Notes: generated by a model not told the origin, from the sequence alone. A stretch of DNA of 32,749 nt from Cellulosilyticum sp. (GCA_017941635.1 JAGAVZ010000151.1:1-32749); one strand, 5' to 3'; counted from the first letter of the stretch, positions 17,891 through 25,396 are shown. Numbers and translations: made by a program.

Positions 17891-18436
17891 CTATTTTAAT
17901 ACTAGATAAGTATTCACTATCTTTTTATACTTTGTCATAAGTATATAAGTAACTGGTATTCCCATCACCATAACAACGACCATTTCTCCAAATCCTACAC
18001 TTCCCATTGTTGCTATAAGCGAAAAAATTTCTCTTCCTTCTTCCATAGGTACAAATCCTGCATAGCACAGCATACCACCTACAATAACTGCATTAAATAT
18101 GACAGGCCAGATAGATGCAACCATCATACCTACTTTGCTCCCTTTAAATGCCTTAGCCGTTAAACTAATTGCACCTACGCTTAATAATGTAGCTAATGTC
18201 CCAAATACACAATCTAAAAACGGTGTAGGTGACATGAGTAAGTTTGCTAAGAAACATCCTAAAGTTAATCCAATAATTGAAATCGGATTAAAGTAAGCTA
18301 AAAATACCATAATCTCTGATACTCTGAGCTGAAGTGTTGTGAAACTAATCGACATAAATACTGCTGTCAGTGCAGCATAGATTGCAGCAATAACTGCAAT
18401 TTGAATTAATTGCTTGGTTGTTAATTTTGTTTTCAT
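17891..18436 (-). CDS. queT: QueT family queuosine-precursor ECF transporter S component
   Basis: Substrate-binding membrane subunit predicted to import a queuosine precursor (preQ0/preQ1/queuine) together with shared ECF ATPases encoded elsewhere. 181 aa with five to six hydrophobic segments. Family features are the LRVSE motif (37-41) after the first long helix and GCFLANLLMSPTPFLDCVFGTLATLL in the middle. The start follows AAGGAG at 5 nt. The gene sits behind a long leader whose 5' end resembles a preQ1-I riboswitch, which agrees with the substrate. No other queuosine genes are in the window. Confidence 0.92.
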   Translation of the reverse strand: MKTKLTTKQLIQIAVIAAIYAALTAVFMSISFTTLQLRVSEIMVFLAYFNPISIIGLTLGCFLANLLMSPTPFLDCVFGTLATLLSVGAISLTAKAFKGSKVGMMVASIWPVIFNAVIVGGMLCYAGFVPMEEGREIFSLIATMGSVGFGEMVVVMVMGIPVTYILMTKYKKIVNTYLVLK

Positions 18437-18444
18437 TTTTACTC

Positions 18445-18463
18445 CTTAATATGCTGTATTAAG
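18445..18463 (-). promoter_or_regulatory. Hairpin over the queT ribosome binding site
   Basis: CTTAATA and TATTAAG form a perfect 7-bp stem with a 5-nt loop on the minus strand. The 3' arm runs into TTAAGGAG, the queT Shine-Dalgarno (18447-18442). Just upstream, CCTTAAG could pair with the same site instead. Confidence 0.5.
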
Positions 18464-18482
18464 CCTTAAGGTCAACTTCCTT

Positions 18483-18524
18483 CTTAATAAGCGTAATGGC
18501 CTAGGATTATTACTTCTTATTAAG
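18483..18524 (-). other. Second leader hairpin of queT
   Basis: CTTAATAAG and CTTATTAAG (9 bp) enclose GTAAT/ATTAC (5 bp). It lies between the attenuator-type terminator and the ribosome-binding-site hairpin, and would only be made in full-length transcripts. Confidence 0.5.
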
Positions 18525-18533
18525 ACGTGCAAA

Positions 18534-18564
18534 TAAAAAAATCGCAGGCTTATTTAACCTACGA
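18534..18564 (-). terminator. Attenuator terminator in the queT leader
   Basis: TCGTAGG pairs with CCTGCGA (18564-18558 with 18548-18542, one G-U pair). On the minus strand TTTTTTT follows. Its 5' arm contains CGTAG, the complement of CTACG in the aptamer tail at 18655-18651. Antitermination by pairing of these two is plausible. Confidence 0.75.
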
Positions 18565-18587
18565 CTACATACTTGCACAATAATATT

Positions 18588-18636
18588 CTTTGTATTTGAG
18601 TAGCAAAAAATACTTCTATGCTACTTAAATGCAAAG
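18588..18636 (-). other. Long stem-loop between aptamer and attenuator
   Basis: CTTTGCATTT-AAGTAGCA pairs with TGCTACT-CAAATACAAAG over about 16 of 18 positions. It would bring the aptamer tail next to the terminator arm. Confidence 0.6.
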
Positions 18637-18648
18637 CTTGTGTGTTGT

Positions 18649-18690
18649 ACCGTAGTTTTATTTAGAGACAGGAGGCTTCCGAACTGTCTA
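18649..18690 (-). promoter_or_regulatory. preQ1-I-like riboswitch aptamer
   Basis: On the minus strand P1 is AGACAG/CTGTCT. It closes the loop TTCGGAAGCCTC, and the A-rich tail TCTAAATAAAACTACGG follows. This is the class I arrangement: a short hairpin, a loop beginning UUC, then an A-rich stretch ending in residues that pair back into the loop (here probably GCC with GG). It starts about 10 nt after the predicted transcription start of queT. It was identified by eye only. Confidence 0.7.
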
Positions 18691-18707
18691 TATTCTCTTG
18701 CCTTATT

Positions 18708-18736
18708 ATTATACTTCTTATAATGACCCCTTTCAA
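18708..18736 (-). promoter_or_regulatory. Sigma-A promoter of the queT leader
   Basis: On the minus strand: TTGAAA (18736-18731), a 17-nt spacer, then a perfect TATAAT (18713-18708). Transcription would begin near 18700, just before the aptamer. Confidence 0.75.
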
Positions 18737-18817
18737 GTAAATCAAAAAAATCATTTATCTAAATCTATCAACCTTTAATATTAAGTGTACTATTTTTTGT
18801 TCTAAGGAGGTTACTTA

Positions 18818-18958
18818 ATGGAAGCACTCGGCGCTCTATGTCTCTTTATTATACTCTGTTACTCTTCCTATCCAAACAGAGATAAATGTCTTGAAAGCAA
18901 GATCAAAAAATTAGAAAAGATTATAAAAGTAGAAAAGATTATAAAAGTAGAAAAGTAA
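18818..18958 (+). CDS. 46-aa small membrane protein with a lysine-rich heptad tail
   Basis: The ATG at 18818 follows a perfect AAGGAGG at 7-nt spacing. Residues 1-18 are hydrophobic (MEALGALCLFIILCYSSY), enough for one membrane segment. The rest is charged and heptad-like: LESKIKKLEKIIKVEK, then KIIKVEK again. An 18-bp direct duplication near 18913-18948 encodes that repeated part. It stops 15 nt before the convergent end of the MocR-type gene. No family was recognised. The ribosome binding site and protein-like composition support a real gene. Confidence 0.6.
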   Translation: MEALGALCLFIILCYSSYPNRDKCLESKIKKLEKIIKVEKIIKVEK

Positions 18959-18972
18959 CAATACGTTTATGC

Positions 18973-20337
18973 TTAAAATAATATTTGTTTTAATAGTCTC
19001 ATACTCTCTCCAAACTCTTGCTCATCTACTCCTGAGCAAGATAGAAATATACACGGCCACCCTTCATGGCTTAATTCATCTGCCACTCTTAATTTAATCC
19101 CTATATTTAGTGCTTGTTTTTCAATCTCCTTTCCACTAAGGATGCTTTTTACTTCAAAAGGTACTAGGAAACCTCCTACATTAGGTAAGATATTTACTTT
19201 ATCTTCAAACACTTCCTTAATACATCGAACAAGTTCCTGTGATTTAGTCATATAGATTTTCCTTGCCTTTCTTATCTGCTTCTTAAGATGACCATCACGA
19301 ATAAATTGACATAATGCAATCTGTTCTGCTGTTGAGGCTGTTTGATTGTAATACTTCCCCTTCTCCTTATATGCCTCCATCAACTCTATTGGTAAAACCA
19401 TGAAAGCAATACGAAGGGATGGTAAAAGTAATCTAGAAAAACTTCCAATATAAATCACCTTCTGTCCACCATCTAAACTTTGAAGTGATGGGACAGGCCT
19501 TGTATAGTAGCGAAATTCACTGTCATAATCATCCTCTATAATCAAGCAGTTATTTTGCTCCGCATAACTTAGTAAATCTAATCTTGTCTTCATTGACATT
19601 ACCTCTCCCCAAGGCGTCATATGCGAAGGAAATGTATAGAGCATTTTTGCCTGTTTCTCCTTTAAAAAGGCTAAATCCTCAGCATAATTTCTTCTATAGT
19701 AGGTCTCAAATCCTCTATCTTGAAATAACATCTGTCCTTGCTTAAATTCATGCCCTGTAAAGCAGATAGGGCTTTTTATACCTGTAAGTGCACATATAAT
19801 CCCCAGTAGACTTTGCACGCCTGCTCCCACCACAATTTGCTCTGGACTGCACACTACTCTTCTGGCATCTTTTACATAATTCATAAGGGCTACTCTTAAA
19901 TCATACTCTCCTTGTGGTTCACCATAAGCAACTAGTCTTTCTGTATTACGTAAAGCGCTCTTCATATAACGTCTCCACAATTCAAAGTTGAAACTTTTAT
20001 CATCTACTGCACTGCTTACAAAATCATATAATGGCTTTTCCTTCTTTGTTTCCGCTTGATAAGAAGGCATTACCTTTTTTATTTCTTCAAATTTAACCTC
20101 GCTAACATAATAACCACTCCCTGCTACAGCATGAATATATCCCTCTGCTGCAAGCTGCATATAACTAGACTCAATCGTTGTCTTGCTAACTTGTCTTTCC
20201 AAAGCGCATCTTCGAATTGAAGGTAGTTTCTCTCCTGGTTTCATTCTTCCTAATAAAATAAGATTCTTATAATACTCATAAATTTCTAGATACAGTGGAT
20301 TTTCATTTTTCTTTTCTACTTTTTTTATACTCATCAT
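18973..20337 (-). CDS. MocR/PdxR-type GntR regulator with aminotransferase-like domain
   Basis: 454 aa. The N-terminal GntR winged helix (about 13-80) contains LPSIRRCALERQVSKTTIESSYMQL and ends GSGYYVSE. The fold type I aminotransferase-like domain covers about 105-454, with EDDYDSEFRYYTRPVPSLQSLD (268-289). Members bind pyridoxal phosphate on a lysine in a GTFSK motif. Here the motif reads YIGSFSRLLLPSLRI, so the lysine position is Arg302 (codon 19434-19432, AGA). The rest of the fold looks intact. It is divergent from an ECF S component 210 nt away, which suggests control of vitamin uptake. PdxR regulators of B6 genes are the nearest known analogues. Confidence 0.92.
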   Translation of the reverse strand: MMSIKKVEKKNENPLYLEIYEYYKNLILLGRMKPGEKLPSIRRCALERQVSKTTIESSYMQLAAEGYIHAVAGSGYYVSEVKFEEIKKVMPSYQAETKKEKPLYDFVSSAVDDKSFNFELWRRYMKSALRNTERLVAYGEPQGEYDLRVALMNYVKDARRVVCSPEQIVVGAGVQSLLGIICALTGIKSPICFTGHEFKQGQMLFQDRGFETYYRRNYAEDLAFLKEKQAKMLYTFPSHMTPWGEVMSMKTRLDLLSYAEQNNCLIIEDDYDSEFRYYTRPVPSLQSLDGGQKVIYIGSFSRLLLPSLRIAFMVLPIELMEAYKEKGKYYNQTASTAEQIALCQFIRDGHLKKQIRKARKIYMTKSQELVRCIKEVFEDKVNILPNVGGFLVPFEVKSILSGKEIEKQALNIGIKLRVADELSHEGWPCIFLSCSGVDEQEFGESMRLLKQILF

Positions 20338-20548
20338 TTTATGTGCGATCCTCTCATCCTCATAATCTCTATATTTTTTTATACTGCTTATACCATTCTT
20401 ACATTTTTCTACAAATTAGTATTTAATTTTCCAACTGTCCTTATTAAAATTCTTATTTTTGTACATTTCTTTAATGACATTTCTTTTATATACTATATTA
20501 AACAATTGAAGAGTCTTCAACAATAATCATTTTTTAGGAGGAAATAAA

Positions 20549-21343
20549 ATGAACAATGCATCATCTAAATTCAATATAAGTAATTTAAGAAATATTATCA
20601 TTATTGGTTTATTTGCAGCACTATGTTATGTTGCTTTAGAAGTTTTGCGTATTCCCATTCCATCACCAGTAGGTAGTCCTTTCATACATATGGGGAATAT
20701 GTTTGTTATTTTAGCTGCACTTTTATTTAATGGAGTAAGTGGTGGTCTTGCAGGTTCTATTGGTATGGGCATTTGGGATATCTTTCATGGATATGGCTCA
20801 ACCGCTTATACAACCTTTATCCTTAAATTTGGTATTGGTTTCTTCACAGGCCTAGTTGCTTCAAAAGGCAATAAAAAAGAGGCAAAATCCCCAAGACTTT
20901 ATCTCGGAATTGCTGCTGCCTTCTTTATTATTATTGGTATCGTCTTTTTAATCATTGCAACAACTATTGGCAATGTATTTGACGTGGTTATGATTAACGG
21001 GAGCCAAAAACAACTTGTAATCAGCCCACTTTTATATATTTTCTCATTAACTCTTGGTGTTTGCTTATTATTACCTTGTATTTTCTTTAAAAATATGTCT
21101 ATCAAAATGCAATATGCCATCTTAGGGGCTGTATCAGGTATTGCTTTTAATCTTGTAGGTGAATTTGTCTTTAAAGTAGCTACATTAACTTTAGCTGGTA
21201 GCAAGTTGGCACCTGCTATCCTTGCTTCAGCAGCTAACTTACCTGCTACTATAATTAATGGCTCATTCTCTATCGTAGTAGCACTTGTTCTTTATGCCCC
21301 ACTTCAAAAGGCATTGAATAAATCAGGTTTAAAATTTGCTTAA
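20549..21343 (+). CDS. ECF transporter S component (vitamin uptake; B6-type substrate possible)
   Basis: 264-aa membrane protein with about seven hydrophobic segments. The N-terminal part (IIIIGLFAALCYVALEVLRIPIPSP, then FIHMGNMFVILAALLFNGVSGGLAGSIG) has the S-component pattern. A segment of roughly 115-180 adds about two extra hydrophobic stretches, making it longer than the usual 170-210 aa. TTAGGAGG lies 7 nt before the ATG. It needs the shared EcfA/A'/T module, which is not in this window. The divergent MocR/PdxR-type regulator suggests a pyridoxine-related substrate (PdxU2-like), but this is inference. Confidence 0.82.
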   Translation: MNNASSKFNISNLRNIIIIGLFAALCYVALEVLRIPIPSPVGSPFIHMGNMFVILAALLFNGVSGGLAGSIGMGIWDIFHGYGSTAYTTFILKFGIGFFTGLVASKGNKKEAKSPRLYLGIAAAFFIIIGIVFLIIATTIGNVFDVVMINGSQKQLVISPLLYIFSLTLGVCLLLPCIFFKNMSIKMQYAILGAVSGIAFNLVGEFVFKVATLTLAGSKLAPAILASAANLPATIINGSFSIVVALVLYAPLQKALNKSGLKFA

Positions 21344-21361
21344 GCCTTATACCATATTATA

Positions 21362-21412
21362 AAGAGGAGATTACTTACCCTATATTTTATGTAAGTAATC
21401 TCCTCTTCTTTT
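21362..21412 (+). terminator. Intrinsic terminator of the ECF S component gene
   Basis: A perfect 17-bp stem (21362-21378 with 21391-21407) is followed by CTTTTT on the plus strand. It starts 19 nt after the stop. Confidence 0.93.
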
Positions 21413-21542
21413 TACATATCATTAGCTTAGTACTCATTATATATTTTAAAATAGCTTGCCTTCAACATTTAAAACAGACGCATCTATTTCTAATAATCAA
21501 TCAACCTAAATGCACCTTTTATCCTATACAAAACTGTTTTAT

Positions 21543-22319
21543 CTATAGATAACTTATAAGATATAGAACTATTAAAAATAATAATTCTGCAAGTTCACAG
21601 ATTGCTCCTAATATGTCTCCTGTAATACCATCAATTTTTTTATACACACTTCTTACAAAAAGTTTAGTCCACAAAGTTAGTACAGCTACAGTTCCACTAA
21701 CTATAGCAACTACTCCAAACCATTCTACAAACCACATGCGTACTATAAATCCCATCATCACCATAACAAGTAATAACATTGCATAGGTTCCCATTAATCT
21801 CTTTGTCGATACTTTTCCTATAAAAGTATTGCCCATTCCATTTTCTCTAGGTGTAGTTGTTTTATAGCAAGCTACTACTTGCATTGTTCTTGCTACTGCT
21901 GGCATCACAATCAATATCCATAAAACATATTGATTGACTACTTCATAAATAAAACCTACCTTTAACATCAGTATTAATAAAATAGCTAAAAGTCCATTTG
22001 TTCCAAGTCTAGAATCTTTCATAATTTCCAAGATTCTATCTTTGTCTCTATAGCTATAAAGCCCATCAAAGGTATCGCCTAAACCATCTAAATGTAATCC
22101 TCCTGTTAAAATCACTTCGGCACCTAATATTAAAATAGTTGTAATGTACTCATTAAAGAACCTGAGCCCTAATAATGCAACCACATAATAACAAACACCT
22201 AAAACTAGTCCCACTAAAGGAAAATAAATCATTCCTTTATGAAACTCCTTATCAAATCCCGTATCAACTGGAACAGGTATGCGCGTCATAAATTGTAAAA
22301 CACCTAAAAATCGTTTCAT
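21543..22319 (-). CDS. cobS: Adenosylcobinamide-GDP ribazoletransferase CobS
   Basis: Cobalamin synthase: joins alpha-ribazole (phosphate) to adenosylcobinamide-GDP, the last assembly step, in the membrane. 258 aa with about six hydrophobic segments. The family motif GGLHLDGLGDTFDGLYSYRDKDRILEIMKDSRLGTNG is present at about 73-109 with its conserved aspartates. The start ATG directly abuts the cobU stop, so the two are translationally coupled in the order cobT-cobU-cobS. Confidence 0.96.
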   Translation of the reverse strand: MKRFLGVLQFMTRIPVPVDTGFDKEFHKGMIYFPLVGLVLGVCYYVVALLGLRFFNEYITTILILGAEVILTGGLHLDGLGDTFDGLYSYRDKDRILEIMKDSRLGTNGLLAILLILMLKVGFIYEVVNQYVLWILIVMPAVARTMQVVACYKTTTPRENGMGNTFIGKVSTKRLMGTYAMLLLVMVMMGFIVRMWFVEWFGVVAIVSGTVAVLTLWTKLFVRSVYKKIDGITGDILGAICELAELLFLIVLYLISYL

Positions 22320-22886
22320 CTACCTGTCTCCCTTTATTTTCATCGGAATCCCACTTACCACAAAATAAACCTCATCACTTGCTTTGGCAATAAGCTGATT
22401 CATTCTTCCTATAATATCTGTATAAATACGTGTTAATCGATTAGCAGCCACAGGACATAACCCAATCTCATTAGTCACAATCACAAAGTATAACTTGGTT
22501 TGTTTTACTGCTTCTATTAACTTTTCACATTGCTCTTTAATGCGCATCTCCAAAGCTTCAATCTCTAATGCCGTCATTTGGTCATAATTCAAATCTTCCT
22601 TAAACATTAGATTATTGACCATCAAGGTCACACAATCTAATATAACTGTTTGATATGTTTTTGCTACTTCTGGGATTATACGATATACATCTTCATAAAT
22701 TTCATAAGTATCCCAATGACTTGGTCTCATCTGACGATGCTTTTTTACTCTATCCTTAAGCTCATCATCAAAAGGAATACTCGTTGCAATATAAGCTGTT
22801 GCATTGTCTCTTGCTCGGCACAGACTCTCTGCATAATGACTCTTGCCAGACCTTGCCCCACCTGTTACTAATATTATTTCACTCAT
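22320..22886 (-). CDS. cobU: Adenosylcobinamide kinase / guanylyltransferase CobU
   Basis: Phosphorylates adenosylcobinamide and then transfers GMP to give adenosylcobinamide-GDP. 188 aa. P-loop GGARSGKS is at 9-16. HRQMRPSHWDTYE at 50-62 holds the histidine that accepts GMP in the Salmonella enzyme (His50 here). VILDCVTLMVNNL is the Walker B-like strand, and VTNEIGLCPVAANRLTRIYTDIIGRMNQ is the C-terminal signature. The frame includes full family length. It lies 85 nt downstream of cobT. Confidence 0.97.
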   Translation of the reverse strand: MSEIILVTGGARSGKSHYAESLCRARDNATAYIATSIPFDDELKDRVKKHRQMRPSHWDTYEIYEDVYRIIPEVAKTYQTVILDCVTLMVNNLMFKEDLNYDQMTALEIEALEMRIKEQCEKLIEAVKQTKLYFVIVTNEIGLCPVAANRLTRIYTDIIGRMNQLIAKASDEVYFVVSGIPMKIKGDR

Positions 22887-22971
22887 CTTAATATCCTTTA
22901 TCTTATTTTTTCTCTACTCTTATTTACTGTTTTCCTATGTAAAACTTATTTCTCTATTCACCTTTACCAAT

Positions 22972-24012
22972 TTAACAACCACTGTCTTCTCTTGTAGCCA
23001 TATGATTAAATAAATAATTTGCTGCTTCTAGCAGTTGAAATACTAATATTCCTCCTGAACCTTCACCTAATCTCATATCTAAATGTAACATAGGTTCCAT
23101 CCCTAAAAGCTCAGTAGCCTTAACTGTTCCTGGTTCTGCCGAGTAGTGAGATGGAATCATATAACTTGTAGCTGTTTCACATAGATTTTTAGCTAAAATA
23201 GCTGCCGCATAAGAAATAAATCCATCTAACACCACAGGTCTACGCATAGCTGCCGCTCCTAAGATTGCGCCAGCCATTGCACCAATCTCAAATCCCCCTA
23301 CCTTACTGAGCACATCTATTGCATCACTTTTATTAGGCTTATTAAGTTCTATTGCCTTTTTAATCACCTCTACCTTATGTAAGATACCTTCTGGCGAAAG
23401 CCCTGCTCCTTTGCCTGTTACTTCCTTTGGCTCACACGCTGCAAAAACTGAAATAATGGCACTAGTTGGCGTTGTATTAGCAATCCCCATCTCACCAATA
23501 GCCAATACCTTATAACCTTTTTCTACTGTTTTCTTGGCTACCTCTATTCCTATTTCCAGTGAACGAATAGCCTCTTCTCTTGTCATAGCTGGGCCTTTTG
23601 CCATATTAGAAGTCCCCTGTCTAATCTTATAGTCCAATACCCCCTCTAATGCTTCTTCGCATTTAACCCCTACATCCACAGCTACAATATCTGCTTTCAT
23701 AAATCGTGCAAGTGTACCAACAGCACAAACGCCTTTTGCAAAATTAGGAATCTGTGCCTTGGTAATCCATTGTGGATCCCTTGCTACACCTTCTTCATAT
23801 ACGCCATGATCCCCTGCAAAACCTATCACTACTTTAGGCTCTAAATCAAACTCTATCGTTTCATAAATACCTGCCAACTGCATACATAAATCTTCTAGTT
23901 TTCCTAAACTCCCAATAGGCTTACTTAATAAATCTAATTTCCTTTTTGCAAAGTTAATTGTTTCCATATTAAGTGGTTCTATTTGCTGCAAAGTTTCTTC
24001 CAATAATCGCAT
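22972..24012 (-). CDS. cobT: Nicotinate-nucleotide-dimethylbenzimidazole phosphoribosyltransferase CobT
   Basis: Makes alpha-ribazole phosphate from nicotinate mononucleotide and a benzimidazole base, activating the lower ligand of cobalamin. 346 aa. The N-terminal KRKLDLLSKPIGSLGKLEDL, the central GEMGIANTTPTSA and the C-terminal PSHYSAEPGTVKATELLG are intact; the glutamate in SAEPG matches the catalytic base region. GGAGG lies 9 nt before the ATG. With cobU and cobS it completes nucleotide-loop assembly. Corrin ring synthesis genes are absent, so salvage or genes elsewhere must supply cobinamide. Confidence 0.97.
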   Translation of the reverse strand: MRLLEETLQQIEPLNMETINFAKRKLDLLSKPIGSLGKLEDLCMQLAGIYETIEFDLEPKVVIGFAGDHGVYEEGVARDPQWITKAQIPNFAKGVCAVGTLARFMKADIVAVDVGVKCEEALEGVLDYKIRQGTSNMAKGPAMTREEAIRSLEIGIEVAKKTVEKGYKVLAIGEMGIANTTPTSAIISVFAACEPKEVTGKGAGLSPEGILHKVEVIKKAIELNKPNKSDAIDVLSKVGGFEIGAMAGAILGAAAMRRPVVLDGFISYAAAILAKNLCETATSYMIPSHYSAEPGTVKATELLGMEPMLHLDMRLGEGSGGILVFQLLEAANYLFNHMATREDSGC

Positions 24013-24255
24013 CTATAATCCTCCATCTTTATGCTGCACTATTCCAAGTCCATTATTTATATCCTTGTTATTTACTTCGTTACCTTTTTCAGCTCTATCT
24101 ATATTTGTGCCTATATGTTTATCTACGTATTTATATTTATATTTATCCTCAATATCAACATTTCTTATTAAGTGTATTCTTATATTGCCCGTTATACACT
24201 CCACTATTTTTTTACTATTTATCAAACTTATTAACCTTAGCGCCTTACAACTCAT
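24013..24255 (-). CDS. Doubtful 80-aa frame between hemC and cobT
   Basis: The ATG lies 1 nt after the hemC stop and the TAG abuts the cobT ATG, so the frame fills the gap exactly. The N-terminal half (CKALRLISLINSKKIVECITGNI) could be protein-like. The middle is low complexity (KYKYKY) and no family is recognised. The cobT ribosome binding site lies in its last codons. The Shine-Dalgarno is weak. It may be a degraded gene or spacer that happens to be open. Confidence 0.3.
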   Translation of the reverse strand: MSCKALRLISLINSKKIVECITGNIRIHLIRNVDIEDKYKYKYVDKHIGTNIDRAEKGNEVNNKDINNGLGIVQHKDGGL

Positions 24256-24256
24256 A

Positions 24257-25150
24257 TCAATCTTCTAATTCTAGTTTCTTCTTTAAAACATTTGCGAGCT
24301 CTATCCCTAATTGTTCTTGGCTACCTATTGGACCATTAAGTTCTTTTACAATAAGCCGTTTTCCTTCAGCATCCCCTAATAAACCTTTTAATCTAAGATG
24401 CGTTCCTTCTACCATACAATATGCCCCCATAGGAATCTGACATCCACCATTAATCGCCTTCATAAAAGCTCTTTCTGCTTGATATTGTATGGTGCTAATA
24501 GGGTCTTCTATAGTTTGAATCATATCTAAAAGTAAATGATTATCCTTCTTTACCTCAATAGCCAAAATCCCCTGACAAGGTGATGGAATCATTTGGTCAA
24601 TCGGAAAACAGTAAGTAATATGCTCTTCTAATCCCAATCGCTTTAATCCTGCTGCCGCCAAAATTATGCCATCAAAGTCTCCTTCATGTAGCTCTCTAAT
24701 CCTCGTATCAATACTACCTCTAATAGATACAATCTGTAAATCTTCTCGGAAAACTTGAATCTGACAACCTCGTCTTATACTTTCTGTTCCAATCTTAGCC
24801 CCCTTAGACAAATCCTCTATAGAGGAATAGCCTTTCTTTAAAAGAAGTGCATCCCTTGCATCCTCTCGTCGCGGTATCGCTGCCAAGCAAAGCCCACCTG
24901 CTAAACTTCTTGGCATGTCTTTCACACTATACACTGCCATATCAATCTTCTCTTCTAATAATTCATCTTCAATCGCTGATATAAAAATCCCTTTATCCTC
25001 TAAACATATCTCTTGGTCTATATCCCCCTTTGTCTCAATAATTTTCATCTCAAATTCAACTAAAGGATAATTCTTTTTAAGTTTCTTAATAACCCACATA
25101 GTCTGTGTTGTCGCCAATTTACTGCCTCTTGTTCCAACTATAATCTTCAA
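24257..25150 (-). CDS. hemC: Porphobilinogen deaminase (hydroxymethylbilane synthase) HemC
   Basis: Polymerises four porphobilinogens into hydroxymethylbilane, the precursor of uroporphyrinogen III for haem, sirohaem and corrinoids. I place the start at TTG 25150, 6 nt after GAGGAG. This gives 297 aa beginning KIIVGTRGSKLATTQT, as in the family. A longer frame to a TTG at 25195 lacks a ribosome binding site. Arg-rich substrate motifs (TESIRRG, SIRGSIDTRIREL) are present. The dipyrromethane cysteine is in NGGCQIPMGAY. It is the first gene of the unit with cobT-cobU-cobS. No hemA, hemB or hemD is nearby. Confidence 0.95.
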   Translation of the reverse strand: MKIIVGTRGSKLATTQTMWVIKKLKKNYPLVEFEMKIIETKGDIDQEICLEDKGIFISAIEDELLEEKIDMAVYSVKDMPRSLAGGLCLAAIPRREDARDALLLKKGYSSIEDLSKGAKIGTESIRRGCQIQVFREDLQIVSIRGSIDTRIRELHEGDFDGIILAAAGLKRLGLEEHITYCFPIDQMIPSPCQGILAIEVKKDNHLLLDMIQTIEDPISTIQYQAERAFMKAINGGCQIPMGAYCMVEGTHLRLKGLLGDAEGKRLIVKELNGPIGSQEQLGIELANVLKKKLELED

Positions 25151-25291
25151 GTTCTTCTCCTCGGCTTTCATTGTTATAAATGGTGTGGCTAGCAATTTAG
25201 TTACTTTTATTAAATATTTTCACGCTCTCATATCTTTTATATCATACTATACCGCCATTTCTACCCAATATCTAGCCTACTCCCCTATAAG

Positions 25292-25396
25292 AAAAAAATG
25301 TTATACAATCAAATATCAACCAGCTTAGTTTATAGAGGATTCTTCCCCCTTTTCACCCAACCACTCTTAGTTGATATTCTTTCGTATAACATTTTT
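25292..25396 (-). terminator. Large structured hairpin, terminator-like, after the ABC exporter operon
   Basis: Thirteen perfect pairs (25294-25306 with 25384-25396) and nine more (25312-25320 with 25370-25378) enclose a loop of about 49 nt. The minus-strand 3' end is CATTTTTTT. The loop contains an inner 5-bp hairpin and a 13-14 nt near-direct repeat (ACTAAGAGTGGTTG and ACTAAGCTGGTTG). It probably ends the ABC exporter transcript. The loop is larger than a simple terminator needs. The rest of 25151-25469 shows no gene. Confidence 0.6.

Noticed and set aside
23973-24440. A 155-codon plus-strand frame opposite cobT and hemC
   Set aside because: It spans the ends of two real genes on the other strand, is composed of Tyr/Leu/Phe/Ser from A/T-rich DNA, and has no ribosome binding site.
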